From the NCBI RefSeq assembly GCF_016055025.1, contig NZ_JAECVW010000002.1: a stretch of DNA of 64,000 nt; one strand, written 5' to 3'. This DNA comes from Thermoactinomyces intermedius (GTDB taxonomy: Bacteria; Bacillota; Bacilli; Thermoactinomycetales; Thermoactinomycetaceae). Shown piece after piece: positions 1-8,303 of the stretch (position 1 is its first letter; every line of letters starts with the position of its first letter). Under the pieces are notes generated by a model. The model was not told the origin of the DNA and searched no databases. It worked only from the letters and a program-made list of their open reading frames with translations. Position numbers and translations under genes: made by a program.

Positions 1-99
1 GATGACACACCCCTGAACTTGGGCGTTGTCCAAAACGGAAACGGACTGCGGACGCTAACGACCCAAGAATCCCACGGCTTCAGCCGTGTGGAGTGTCAA
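1..99 (+). mobile_element. Right end of an IS200/IS605-type (TnpB) element with the 3' end of its guide-RNA scaffold
   Basis: The first hundred bases resemble the 3' end of IS605/IS1341-type tnpB elements. Frame 1 reads GLRTLTTQESHGFSRVECQ, close to the string seen where the tnpB tail overlaps its omega RNA. A perfect hairpin CACGGCT-TC-AGCCGTG lies at 73-88, and the terminal GTGTCAA lies at 94-99. No stop follows in that frame for 500 bases, so the true TnpB stop is probably further upstream or in frame 2 (TGA at 14). The rest of the element is outside the window. Identification is from remembered family ends, not a search. The sequence right after position 99 would serve as the guide in such elements. 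Confidence 0.65.
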
Positions 100-542
100 T
101 TTTCACTTTTATCACTTTTTTTAATCATGTTTTTCAACTGCTCCACAAATTCAGGAACCGTGTCAATCAGGCGGTCATATAAATGGGTTTGTTTATCCAT
201 GTTTAACACACGGATTCCTTTTTCACCGACAACAAGAAATGCTACCGGGGTGACAGAAACGCCTCCGCCGCTTCCTCCACCAAACGGAAGCTTTTCCTGG
301 CTTTTTTCAGCGGAATTTCTGGAATTTCCCCGCCCTTCCTGGTCATCCTCCTCTTTTTCATCCGAATGTCCTCTGAATTCACTTCCTCCCGCTGCAAACC
401 CAAACCCGACTTTGGAAACCGGAATGATGACCTGGCCATCCTGCGTCTCCACCGGATCACCGATAATGGTATTGACATCAATCATTTCGCGAATATTTTC
501 CATGGCAGTTTCCATCAAGTTTTGAATAGGGTGCTCAGACAT
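96..542 (-). CDS. gerW: GerW family sporulation protein (YtfJ)
   Basis: 148 aa, about family length. The N-terminus MSEHPIQNLMETAMENIREM and the glycine-rich GFGFAAGGSEF and FGGGSGGGVSVTPVAFLVV segments are typical of YtfJ/GerW. This family is a forespore protein that affects spore germination in Bacillus. An acidic, low-complexity insert (about residues 60-80, with EEDDQEGR) separates the two conserved halves. The ATG follows directly on the ytfI stop, with GGGAGG upstream, so the two are coupled. The TGA stop at 96-98 lies in the terminal bases of the adjacent IS-like end, so the insertion appears to supply the last codons and the stop. Confidence 0.9.
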   Translation of the reverse strand: MSEHPIQNLMETAMENIREMIDVNTIIGDPVETQDGQVIIPVSKVGFGFAAGGSEFRGHSDEKEEDDQEGRGNSRNSAEKSQEKLPFGGGSGGGVSVTPVAFLVVGEKGIRVLNMDKQTHLYDRLIDTVPEFVEQLKNMIKKSDKSEN

Positions 543-1202
543 TTATTGGATCCTCCCTTTCCGCATATGATCTGATAAACGTTTCACAGCAAGGATAGCA
601 TGCCCGATCCGGAACCGGATTATACTGTGAAAATAAGTTTCCAATATCGCTTCATTAAATCTCGGATCCACCTTCAACTCCGGTTTGGCATTCCACCGGA
701 TTTGATTTCCTAGCCAGCTGAGAAGCATCCACTTGATGCTCCATGCCAATCCGGTTAAAATCCCCGCTTCTGCTGCATCCCCCGTCCCGATCTTGGTGTT
801 CCAGACAAATTTTTCACAAGTGATTTTTCCAAAGAACCACCGCATGATCCGCTGAAAATCATGAAACCGGTAAAGAATTTGTCGATATGCAAAATGAAGT
901 TTCTTGATTTTCCGTTTATCAATTTGAACCGATTCCTTTTTCGGTTTGGTTTTGGCCTTGCCAATCTTACCGGTCACATTTTTCCTGGCGACCACCCCTT
1001 CATCCAAACCACTCCATTGGATACGCGGCAAATAGTATTGAAATCTGAGCAATCCGCCAAACATATTCACTTTGATTTTCCCGAAATCGTTTTGCGCTTC
1101 CCGTTTAAACAGCAATTCAATTTGAATGTTGGAAAACCAGGTTACAATAAAGAAGACCAACAGCATCACAAGAATGATCAGAAAAAAAATCAACCCCACC
1201 AC
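543..1202 (-). CDS. ytfI: DUF2953 family membrane-anchored protein (YtfI)
   Basis: 219 aa. One strong N-terminal membrane helix (residues 3-22) is followed by a soluble domain rich in basic and aromatic residues. The arrangement, and its place directly before gerW, match the DUF2953/YtfI family, a sporulation-associated protein of unknown biochemical role. The GTG at 1202 has a poor ribosome site. A TTG three codons later (1193), preceded by AGGTGG, is an equally plausible start. The stop abuts the gerW ATG, so the pair is probably one transcript. Confidence 0.75.
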   Translation of the reverse strand: MVGLIFFLIILVMLLVFFIVTWFSNIQIELLFKREAQNDFGKIKVNMFGGLLRFQYYLPRIQWSGLDEGVVARKNVTGKIGKAKTKPKKESVQIDKRKIKKLHFAYRQILYRFHDFQRIMRWFFGKITCEKFVWNTKIGTGDAAEAGILTGLAWSIKWMLLSWLGNQIRWNAKPELKVDPRFNEAILETYFHSIIRFRIGHAILAVKRLSDHMRKGRIQ

Positions 1203-1309
1203 CTGCCATCACTGGGTAGTTTGGGCAAGATGACGGGGGAATATACATTATTATCCAATGAAATTTGAAACCGCCCGGCCTTTTTTAAAAAATTCCGACC
1301 AATGAGATG

Positions 1310-1765
1310 CTAATTGCACTTTTTTCTTGAATATTGATGAATCAGTTCTTCAATTTCTTCAATTTTTTCGGTATGTATCAGCCGTTCGATGTTTTTCTCT
1401 TCAGACAATAATTGAGATAAATCCGACAATGCATGTAAATGCAGCTTTTGGTCGATGGCTGCCAGGATAATAATCAGATGCACCTCTTGTCCTCTTCCAA
1501 AAGAAACACTCTTCTTTAACCGCAAAAGACTCATGGATAACCGGTTCACTCCCGCATCCGGACGCGCATGGGCAATGGCCACATGGGGTGTCAACACCAC
1601 ATAGGGGCCCAGCGTTTCAATAATATGGATCATGGCTTTTACATATTCCGGCTCAATCCATCCTTTTTTTAACAGGGGTTCGGATGCATATTGAATCGCC
1701 TCTTTCCAATTGCGGACTTCCTCTTTTAAAACAATGGTGTCCCTCGTGATCAATTCATGTAACAA
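1310..1765 (-). CDS. PTS EIIA type-2 domain protein (fructose/mannitol family)
   Basis: 151 aa, the length of a free-standing EIIA domain. The phosphorylated histidine sits in VAIAHARP (about residue 62), after a conserved TPHVAIAHARPD block. EIIA accepts phosphate from HPr and passes it to a sugar-specific EIIB. No EIIB, EIIC or PRD regulator is nearby, so the sugar is unknown and a regulatory role is possible. The start is taken as TTG 1765 because AGAGGAGG precedes it at good spacing. The longer frame from GTG 1810 has no ribosome site and adds a basic tail not typical of the family. It lies between ytfI and the scpB terminator. Confidence 0.75.
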   Translation of the reverse strand: MLHELITRDTIVLKEEVRNWKEAIQYASEPLLKKGWIEPEYVKAMIHIIETLGPYVVLTPHVAIAHARPDAGVNRLSMSLLRLKKSVSFGRGQEVHLIIILAAIDQKLHLHALSDLSQLLSEEKNIERLIHTEKIEEIEELIHQYSRKKCN

Positions 1766-1856
1766 ATTCAGCCTGCCTCCTCTCCGGTCCAGCCATTCAC
1801 GTTTTTTCACCTTAAAAGCGTTTACAAAAACGGTACTTTTTCTTTTTTCGTTTTTT

Positions 1857-1883
1857 AAAAAAGGAGGCCGGCCGGCCTCCTTT
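1857..1883 (-). terminator. Intrinsic terminator of scpB
   Basis: Perfect palindrome AAAGGAGGCCGG/CCGGCCTCCTTT at 1860-1883, followed on the minus strand by a T run. It begins within the scpB stop codon and closes the rib-scp run. Confidence 0.85.
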
Positions 1884-2493
1884 AAACGGGAGATCCTTCA
1901 TCCGTCTCCGGTTCCTCCGTTTGTTCCACACCCAAACGCTTAAACAAATCCTGGCGCTCTTGTTCCCATTCCTGCCAATCAAAGATGGATTCCGGCGGGG
2001 GGAGTTCTTCGATATCGTTCAGCCCGAAATAATCCAGAAAATCTTTGCTGGTTCCGTATAAAATCGGGCGTCCCGCTCCTTCCGCCCTGCCGGCTTCCCG
2101 AATCAACCCCTTCCGTGAAAGGACTTGCAACACCCGTTCGCTTTTGACCCCCCGGATCTCTTCAATCTCGACCCGCGTAATCGGTTGCCGGTATGCAATA
2201 ATGGCAAGGGTCTCCAATGCCGCCCGGGACAGCCGCGAACGGTTCGGGGCTTGGGCCATCTTTTCAAAGTAAGGCGCATGTTCGGGCAATGTGGTCATTT
2301 GGTAAACCTGGGCCACTTTGACGATCTGAATACCTCTTTGCTGTTCCTTATAGTCGACCCTGAGGTCATGCAAACATTGTTCCACTTCGTGTTTTTCCAA
2401 GCCGGTCACATCGGCCAGTTCTTTTATGCTCATTCCTTCTTCTCCGGCTGCAAACAAAAGACCTTCCAGCACTGCTTTCATATCCCGGCTCAT
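1882..2493 (-). CDS. scpB: Segregation and condensation protein B
   Basis: 203 aa with the two winged-helix domains of ScpB. LEGLLFAAGEEGMSIKELAD marks the start of the first. RAALETLAIIAYRQPITRVE and EIRGVKSERVLQVLSRKGLI mark the second, and GRPILYGTS is the typical end of the fold. ScpB dimers bind ScpA and, with SMC, form the condensin that organises and segregates the chromosome. The tail after residue 170 is acidic and variable. The ATG follows directly on the scpA TAG, so the two are translationally coupled. Confidence 0.95.
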   Translation of the reverse strand: MSRDMKAVLEGLLFAAGEEGMSIKELADVTGLEKHEVEQCLHDLRVDYKEQQRGIQIVKVAQVYQMTTLPEHAPYFEKMAQAPNRSRLSRAALETLAIIAYRQPITRVEIEEIRGVKSERVLQVLSRKGLIREAGRAEGAGRPILYGTSKDFLDYFGLNDIEELPPPESIFDWQEWEQERQDLFKRLGVEQTEEPETDEGSPV

Positions 2494-3249
2494 CTAAGGC
2501 TGCACCTCCGCCTGCAGTCGTTCCACCCGGATATCCCCGAACATATGCTCCTGATAACAAACGATCCTTTTTAATTTCATCAGTTCCAGAAGCGCCAAAA
2601 AGGTCGTGATCACCCGTTCTTTGGTGGCGGTTTTCCAATCGATCAGTTTGGAAAAGAGCAACTGCCCTTTTTCTGTCAAAAGCTCATCAATTTCATTCAT
2701 CCGGTCACTGACCGAAATCTCTTCCCTGGTCAACTTGGCTTCCGGCTCATGGGTTTCCCGGTTTTTCAGCGCCTCAACAAATGCCTGCAACAAATCGTCC
2801 GGAGTAAGCCCTTCAACCGGATTGACTTCCGGCGTGTAGGCCGTCAGATCCATCGCCGGACGGGAGTAAATTTTGCTTCTTTCTTCTTCCCGCTGGCGCA
2901 ACACTTCCCCCAAACGTTTATATTTCTTGTATTCCAGCAACCGTTCGACCAGTTCCGTCCGGGGATCTTCAAACCATTCATCCTCTTCCATCATAAAGTC
3001 TTCTTCCAAAACCTCTTGCTTGGGCAGAAGCATTCTGCTCTTGATGGCCAAAAGCGTTGCCGCCATGACCAAAAACTCACTGGCCACATCCAGCTTTCTC
3101 TCTTTGGCTTCGTTTAACACTTGCATATATTGTTCGGTGATTTGCGCAATCGGAACCTCATAAATATCCACTTCCGAGGTTTCGATTAAATGCAACAACA
3201 AATCAAGAGGCCCTTCAAACATATCCAGCTTAATTTTTACTTCTTCCAT
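2494..3249 (-). CDS. scpA: Segregation and condensation protein A
   Basis: 251 aa, the normal kleisin length. It opens with the ScpA signature VKIKLDMFEGPLDLLLHLIE and carries SEFLVMAATLLAIKSRMLLP (about residues 60-80). An acidic linker leads to the C-terminal winged helix TFLALLELMKLKRI. It bridges the SMC heads and binds ScpB. Only 18 bases, with no terminator, separate it from ribH, so transcription from the rib operon can run into it. Confidence 0.95.
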   Translation of the reverse strand: MEEVKIKLDMFEGPLDLLLHLIETSEVDIYEVPIAQITEQYMQVLNEAKERKLDVASEFLVMAATLLAIKSRMLLPKQEVLEEDFMMEEDEWFEDPRTELVERLLEYKKYKRLGEVLRQREEERSKIYSRPAMDLTAYTPEVNPVEGLTPDDLLQAFVEALKNRETHEPEAKLTREEISVSDRMNEIDELLTEKGQLLFSKLIDWKTATKERVITTFLALLELMKLKRIVCYQEHMFGDIRVERLQAEVQP

Positions 3250-3267
3250 ATGATAATCGTTACCCCA

Positions 3268-3738
3268 TCAACGATTTAACTGTTTCATCAAATCAGCCAT
3301 TTCGATGGCCGCCAGTGCACTTTCCCATCCTTTGTTTCCGGCTTTGGTACCAGCTCTTTCAATGGCTTGCTCAATGTTTTCGGTGGTGATCACTCCAAAA
3401 ATCACCGGGAGTTGATGACGCACACTTGCAGCCGCCACTCCTTTGGAAACTTCATTGCATACATAATCGTAATGGGTGGTGGCGCCGCGAATCACACAGC
3501 CCAACGCGATCACCGCATCGTATTTTTTCGATGCAGCCAATTGATCGGCAATCAGCGGAATTTCAAAAGCTCCCGGCACCCAAACGATGTCAATGGCATC
3601 ATCTTCAGCTCCATGGCGTTTCAAACCGTCAACGGCTCCATTCACCAATTTGCCGGTGATAAATTCGTTAAACCGTCCGGCGACAATCGCAAACCGCATT
3701 CCTGTTGCCACAAGTCTTCCTTCATATACATTCGGCAT
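3268..3738 (-). CDS. ribH: 6,7-dimethyl-8-ribityllumazine synthase
   Basis: 156 aa, typical length. Condenses 5-amino-6-ribitylaminouracil with dihydroxybutanone phosphate in the penultimate riboflavin step. Visible family blocks are FAIVAGRFNEFI, VWVPGAFEIPL, ALGCVIRGATTHYDYVCNEV and VIFGVITTENIEQAIERAGTK, with the catalytic His in TTHYDY. It is the last rib gene and probably forms the icosahedral capsid usual for this enzyme. Confidence 0.97.
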   Translation of the reverse strand: MPNVYEGRLVATGMRFAIVAGRFNEFITGKLVNGAVDGLKRHGAEDDAIDIVWVPGAFEIPLIADQLAASKKYDAVIALGCVIRGATTHYDYVCNEVSKGVAAASVRHQLPVIFGVITTENIEQAIERAGTKAGNKGWESALAAIEMADLMKQLNR

Positions 3739-3756
3739 TCTTGTTTCCTCCTCTTT

Positions 3757-4953
3757 TTACAAATGCAACATGTGACCCAATTTTTCCTTTTTCGTTTCCA
3801 TATAACGACGATTATTTTTGTTGGCGGGGATTTCCAGAGGAACCACCTCTGTCACTTCCAACCCGTAACCTTTTAAACCGGTGATTTTCCGCGGGTTATT
3901 GGTCATCAGGCGCATTTTCCCCACGCCCAAATCGCGCAGGATTTGCGCGCCAATCCCGTATTCACGCAAATCATCGCGGAATCCGAGACGCAGGTTGGCT
4001 TCCACCGTATCCAAGCCTTCTTCCTGCAGTTTGTATGCTTTTAATTTATTGATCAACCCGATTCCGCGCCCTTCTTGCCGCATATAGAGAAGCACTCCTT
4101 GTCCGGCTTCTTCGATTTTCCGCAGCGCGGCATGCAACTGGGGTCCGCAGTCGCATCGTTTGGATCCGAAAACATCTCCCGTCAAGCATTCGGAATGAAC
4201 GCGGACCAAGACGGGTTGTTCCGGATCAATCTCTCCTTTGACAAAGGCGACGTGTTCTTTTTCGTCAATTTCATTGGTGTAACCGATCATTTGAAACTCG
4301 CCGTATTCAGTCGGCATCCGGACCGACACGACGCGCTCGATCAATGTTTCTTTTTGCCGCCGGTAACGGATGAGATCTTGAATGGTAATCATTTTCAATC
4401 CAAATTTCCGGCTCATTTCCTTCAAATCGGGCACACGGGCCATGGTTCCGTCTTCTTTGATCACTTCACAAATCACTCCGGCCGGATATGCCCCGCACAA
4501 CCGCGCCAAATCAACGGCTGCCTCGGTGTGGCCTGCACGGCGCAACACACCGCCTTCACGGGCAATCAGCGGGAAAATGTGTCCCGGGCGCCGGAAGTCT
4601 TGGGCTCCCCGATTGGGATCGATCAATTGCATCACGGTAAGTGACCTTTCAAAAGCCGAGATCCCGGTCGAGGTTTCCATGGCGTCCACCGACACGGTAA
4701 AGGCCGTTCCGTGCCGGTCTGTATTGTGATGGACCATAAGCGGCAAATCCAATTCCCGTGCACGTTCTTCCGTCATCGGCACACACACCAGACCCCGTCC
4801 GTGGGTGATCATAAAATTAATGGCCTCCGGCGTCGCTTTCTCGGCGAGCACCACCAAATCCCCTTCATTTTCGCGGTCTTCGTCATCCACGACAATGATG
4901 ATTTCTCCTTTTTTCAAAGCAGACAGAGCTTCTTCAATCGTATCAAAAGACAT
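3757..4953 (-). CDS. ribBA: Bifunctional dihydroxybutanone-phosphate synthase / GTP cyclohydrolase II
   Basis: 398 aa fusion. Residues 1-200 are the RibB domain with DDEDRENEGDLV and the HGRGLVCVPMT substrate segment. Residues 205-398 are the RibA domain with its zinc cysteines in SECLTGDVFGSKRCDCGPQL and the RQEGRGIGL loop. It supplies both branch precursors of riboflavin, from ribulose 5-phosphate and from GTP. Both active-site sets look intact, so both activities are expected. Called ribA in B. subtilis. Confidence 0.97.
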   Translation of the reverse strand: MSFDTIEEALSALKKGEIIIVVDDEDRENEGDLVVLAEKATPEAINFMITHGRGLVCVPMTEERARELDLPLMVHHNTDRHGTAFTVSVDAMETSTGISAFERSLTVMQLIDPNRGAQDFRRPGHIFPLIAREGGVLRRAGHTEAAVDLARLCGAYPAGVICEVIKEDGTMARVPDLKEMSRKFGLKMITIQDLIRYRRQKETLIERVVSVRMPTEYGEFQMIGYTNEIDEKEHVAFVKGEIDPEQPVLVRVHSECLTGDVFGSKRCDCGPQLHAALRKIEEAGQGVLLYMRQEGRGIGLINKLKAYKLQEEGLDTVEANLRLGFRDDLREYGIGAQILRDLGVGKMRLMTNNPRKITGLKGYGLEVTEVVPLEIPANKNNRRYMETKKEKLGHMLHL

Positions 4954-4964
4954 GGTATCCCCCC

Positions 4965-5612
4965 TTATCCGATAAATCCGTGTTCCTTCAGCATCTCCCG
5001 GGTGATCGGCGAACCGGAACCGGTTTTATTCTCAAACCACTTGTGCAGGTATTTTCCGATCATATCCACTTCGATATTCACCATGTCTCCCTGCTTTGCG
5101 TCACGCAATTGGGTGTGCTTGTAAGTATGCGGGATCAAGGAAACCGTAAAGTCATGGTCACGGACTTCCACAAGCGTCAAACTGATGCCATTGACGGCCA
5201 CGGATCCCTTTTCAATCATGTATCGGGTCAATTGCGGGCTGGTTTCAATCCGGTACACGACGGCATTTTCATAAGGGGTCTTCGACAGGATGGTACCGAC
5301 TCCGTCCACATGCCCCTGAACAAAATGGCCGCCCATTCGCTGCCCGGCGGCAACCGCCCGCTCCAGATTGACCGGATCCGACACATTCAACTTGCCGAGA
5401 TTGGTCCGTTTCATGGTTTCCGGCATGGCATCGGCCATAAAATAGTCACTGCCCAGCCGGGTAACCGTCAAACAAACCCCGTTGACGGCGATGCTGTCGC
5501 CCAGTTGGGTGCCCTCCAAAACCTTCCGGCACTGAATGGTCAATTCCATGGTCAGCGGATTTTTCCGCAATTGCTTGATCCGTCCCACTTCTTCAATGAT
5601 TCCTGTAAACAC
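4965..5612 (-). CDS. ribE: Riboflavin synthase (alpha subunit)
   Basis: 215 aa made of two lumazine-binding repeats. The first starts MFTGIIEEVG with SIAVNGVCLTVT. The second contains GHFVQGHVDGVG and SVAVNGISLTLVEV. It dismutates two lumazine molecules to riboflavin and works with the RibH capsid. It lies between ribD and ribBA with short gaps, second in the operon. Confidence 0.96.
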   Translation of the reverse strand: MFTGIIEEVGRIKQLRKNPLTMELTIQCRKVLEGTQLGDSIAVNGVCLTVTRLGSDYFMADAMPETMKRTNLGKLNVSDPVNLERAVAAGQRMGGHFVQGHVDGVGTILSKTPYENAVVYRIETSPQLTRYMIEKGSVAVNGISLTLVEVRDHDFTVSLIPHTYKHTQLRDAKQGDMVNIEVDMIGKYLHKWFENKTGSGSPITREMLKEHGFIG

Positions 5613-5627
5613 ATTGACGCCCCCCTT

Positions 5628-6743
5628 TTAACCTTGTGCCGGCTTTTCATCAGAAATATATCCCGTGAGCAGGAAATCTTCCCCAAAGCGCCGGATCTCC
5701 GTGTGTTTCAAAGAAACAGCCTCCTGCATCCGTTCGGGATTGTCTCCCGCAATGGCACTTTTGCTGTCTTTGCCGCCCAATAATTTGGGGGCCAGATAAG
5801 CCATCACCTTTTGCACGTGGCCGCCCCGCAAAAAGGATGCATTGACCTGGCTGCCTCCTTCCACGATCAACGATAAAATCCCCTGCTGCCCCAAGTAAAC
5901 CAACACTTCATCGATATCAACCCGGTCTTCGCTTTGGGTCACGATCACTTTGACCCCTTTTTCAATCAACCGGTCCACTTTGCTCCGGTCACAGCGGGGC
6001 GTTGTAAAAATCCAGGTCGGAGCATCTTCCGTGTTCACGATTTGCGCATCCAGCGGGGTGCGAAGCCGGCTGTCCAACACGATCCGCACCGGTTGCCGGA
6101 CCGGCTCTCCGTCGATCCGTGCGGTCAATTGCGGGTCATCTGCCAAAACCGTTCCCACGCCCACAAGGATCGCATCGCTTTTTTTGCGGATTTGATGCAC
6201 ATGCGCTCTCGACTCACGACCTGTGACCCACCGGCTGTCCCCGTTGTATGCCGCGATCTTACCGTCCAAGGTGGTTGCCATCTTGAGCGTGACAAAAGGT
6301 TTTTTGGTTTTCCGGTGGTGAAAGTATGCTTCATTCAACCGCAAACATTCTTCACGCAAGATTCCTTCCACCACTTCGATTCCGGACTCGCGCAGCCGCT
6401 TGATCCCCTCGCCGGACACTTTTTCATCCGGGTCCACACACCCCACGACCACACGCCGGACCCCGGCTTCGATGATGCGCCCGGTGCAAGGCGGCGTGCG
6501 CCCGTAATGATTGCACGGCTCCAATGTCACATAAAGCGTACTGCCTCTGGCATCATCCCCGGCCATGTTTAAGGCATGGACTTCAGCGTGCGGTGTGCCG
6601 GCCTTTAAATGGGCTCCGGATCCGACAATCTGCCCGTCCTTGACCACGACGGCCCCGACCATCGGATTTGGGGAAGTTTGGCCCTCCGCCGCTTCAGCCA
6701 GTTGCAATGCCAAACGCATCCAGGTTTCGTGTGTCGTCAGCAT
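5628..6743 (-). CDS. ribD: Bifunctional pyrimidine deaminase / reductase
   Basis: 371 aa. The N-terminal deaminase domain has the zinc motif HAEVHAL and PCNHYGRTPPC. The reductase domain follows from about residue 150 with TLKMATTLDGKIA, DDPQLTARI and LIVEGGSQVNASFL. It carries out the deamination and side-chain reduction of the GTP-derived pyrimidine. It is the first gene of the operon, 30 bases after the attenuator and under FMN riboswitch control. Confidence 0.97.
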   Translation of the reverse strand: MLTTHETWMRLALQLAEAAEGQTSPNPMVGAVVVKDGQIVGSGAHLKAGTPHAEVHALNMAGDDARGSTLYVTLEPCNHYGRTPPCTGRIIEAGVRRVVVGCVDPDEKVSGEGIKRLRESGIEVVEGILREECLRLNEAYFHHRKTKKPFVTLKMATTLDGKIAAYNGDSRWVTGRESRAHVHQIRKKSDAILVGVGTVLADDPQLTARIDGEPVRQPVRIVLDSRLRTPLDAQIVNTEDAPTWIFTTPRCDRSKVDRLIEKGVKVIVTQSEDRVDIDEVLVYLGQQGILSLIVEGGSQVNASFLRGGHVQKVMAYLAPKLLGGKDSKSAIAGDNPERMQEAVSLKHTEIRRFGEDFLLTGYISDEKPAQG

Positions 6744-6773
6744 CCTTCTCTCCTTATTCTTTATTGTCGAAGC

Positions 6774-6807
6774 AAATAAAAAACCTCGAATCTTTAATAA
6801 TTCGAGG
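6774..6807 (-). terminator. Attenuator terminator of the FMN riboswitch
   Basis: CCTCGAAT / ATTCGAGG stem (6784-6791 with 6800-6807) followed by TTTTTTATTT on the minus strand. It lies between the aptamer and ribD, so it is the probable expression platform. Confidence 0.75.
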
Positions 6808-6866
6808 CAGTCACGGAAGAAACAGCTGTGTATCCTGAATGTAATAATTTTGCATACGGAAATAAG

Positions 6867-6902
6867 CCTTTAACAAATGTGAAAAAATTCACAGGTTAAA
6901 GG
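6867..6902 (-). promoter_or_regulatory. Hairpin just after the FMN aptamer
   Basis: CCTTTAAC at one end pairs with GTTAAAGG at the other, and GTGAA with TTCAC inside. No T run follows, so it is not a terminator. It is placed to compete with the aptamer base or to carry the signal to the attenuator 60 bases on. Confidence 0.5.
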
Positions 6903-6914
6903 TACACATCTGTT

Positions 6915-7046
6915 CATCCTTCTCCCATCCAGACTTTCACTGTCGGTTTCGGAGTTGCACCGAATCCACCGCCAAAGCGGGTCACGGACTGAGGCAAACG
7001 AGCCATCACCGCCGGTCGGGAATTTCACCCTGCCCCGAAGGATGTG
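6915..7046 (-). promoter_or_regulatory. FMN riboswitch (RFN element)
   Basis: The minus strand shows the conserved RFN core: CATCCTTCGGGGCAGGGTG, then AATTCCCGACCGGCGGTGAT, the GTGACCCGCTT arm, and closing AGTCTGGATGGGAGAAGGATG. The outer stem CATCCTTC/GAAGGATG is complete. It binds FMN and should terminate transcription of ribD-ribE-ribBA-ribH when FMN is abundant. Confidence 0.95.
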
Positions 7047-7124
7047 AAAAATCCATATCCAATTTTCACACCTTACCAATGAGTATAGCTTATCTTCATC
7101 AGATTGTCGATATCTCTTCTTTTT

Positions 7125-7164
7125 AAACAAAAAAGAATGAAGGTGAAATTCCACCTTCATTCTT
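7125..7164 (-). terminator. Terminator of ctaA
   Basis: Perfect 13-bp stem AAGAATGAAGGTG / CACCTTCATTCTT (7133-7145 with 7152-7164), followed by TTTTTTG on the minus strand. It insulates ctaA from the rib riboswitch. Confidence 0.85.
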
Positions 7165-8132
7165 TAGCTTGTCTGCCCGACTTCCGTCGACACATCGGGC
7201 AAATGCGTTTTTTTGCTCCAGGGCAAGCCGATTTGCATGCACATATACGAAAGGACGGCAAAGAACCCTGAAATAATGGTGGTATGCAACAACTCGGCCA
7301 TTAATTTTCCGCCTGTCCAGACAATAATCGCACCGCTTAATGCCTGGAGCGTGATCAAAAGAAACGCAAGCCAACCCCCGCGCACCAAATCTTTCCGGTC
7401 CCGATGCTTCTTCAAAATGAAAATCAATGTGCCAAGGACAAGGAAAAAGAGCAAAAAGGCAAAATAACGGTGAAGCAAATGAATCTCCGCCAGGGAAGAA
7501 AAGCCGGGGAAAACGGTCGGGCCGCACAACGGGAAGGAATAGCCGCATCCCATCGTCGCCTCGGAATGGCGCACCAAAGCTCCCGTATACACCACGATAT
7601 AAGTGTAGGCAGCCAAGCCCCAAAGCCATTTGGCAAGCGGGGTGTTTCGCATATCCATGAGCCCGTTCTTCTTTTCGGGATTGGACAATTGAAACAGATA
7701 AACCGTCAGCAAAATGACACTGGCAAAAGAAATAAGGGAAAAGCCGAAATGCAAAGCCAGCGAGAAGTTTTTGGCAAACGTGCCTTCAAAAACAACCGTC
7801 AATGCTCCGAGAACTCCTTGAAACACGACAAAAAACAAGCTTAAAAAACCCAAAACCTTTACTCGTTTATTCTCTTTAAACGCCATCCAGGACCAGACCG
7901 TCAAAATCAGGATCAACAACCCGTCCACTCCCGAGACGATCCGGTGGCTGTATTCAATCACGGTCTCCATCGGCAAACTTTCAGGGATCAGTTTTCCATG
8001 ACAAAACGGCCAGGTGTTGCCGCAACCTTTCCCTGATTCCGTAGCGCTTACAATGGCTCCGATTGCCAACATGAAGTAAGCACCAATCGAAGTGATGATT
8101 CCGAATATCTGCAATGCGCGCAGTTGCTTCAT
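7164..8132 (-). CDS. ctaA: Heme A synthase (COX15/CtaA)
   Basis: 322 aa with eight predicted membrane helices in two four-helix halves. The disulfide pair is in GKGCGNTWPFCHG, and a second pair is in MGCGYSFPLC. Histidine ligands are in EYSHRIVSG, LALHFGF, HLLHRYF and ELLHTTI. It converts heme O to heme A for terminal oxidases. The start ATG 8132 has GGAGGGAGG at good spacing; the frame extends 25 codons upstream without a ribosome site. No ctaB or ctaCDEF is next to it here. Confidence 0.93.
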   Translation of the reverse strand: MKQLRALQIFGIITSIGAYFMLAIGAIVSATESGKGCGNTWPFCHGKLIPESLPMETVIEYSHRIVSGVDGLLILILTVWSWMAFKENKRVKVLGFLSLFFVVFQGVLGALTVVFEGTFAKNFSLALHFGFSLISFASVILLTVYLFQLSNPEKKNGLMDMRNTPLAKWLWGLAAYTYIVVYTGALVRHSEATMGCGYSFPLCGPTVFPGFSSLAEIHLLHRYFAFLLFFLVLGTLIFILKKHRDRKDLVRGGWLAFLLITLQALSGAIIVWTGGKLMAELLHTTIISGFFAVLSYMCMQIGLPWSKKTHLPDVSTEVGQTS

Positions 8133-8242
8133 CTGTTGATTCCCTCCCTCCGATGAGGAAAAATGTTCACAACTGATCATACCACAAATTTTGGTGAAAA
8201 GCCGCACAGGGACAAAAACGGCAAAAACTTATCACAACTCCG

Positions 8243-8269
8243 TAAAAAAAAGAGTGGAAACCCCCACTC
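8243..8269 (-). terminator. Terminator of the spoVA genes
   Basis: GAGTGG / CCACTC stem (8252-8257 with 8264-8269) followed by eight T on the minus strand. It lies 35 bases after the spoVAEB stop. Confidence 0.85.
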
Positions 8270-8303
8270 ATTTATGATTAGAATATACTTTTATGTGTTT
8301 TTA

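Noticed and set aside
1860..1883. Perfect 24-bp palindrome read as an operator
   Set aside because: It directly follows scpB and is followed by a T run, so a terminator explains it.
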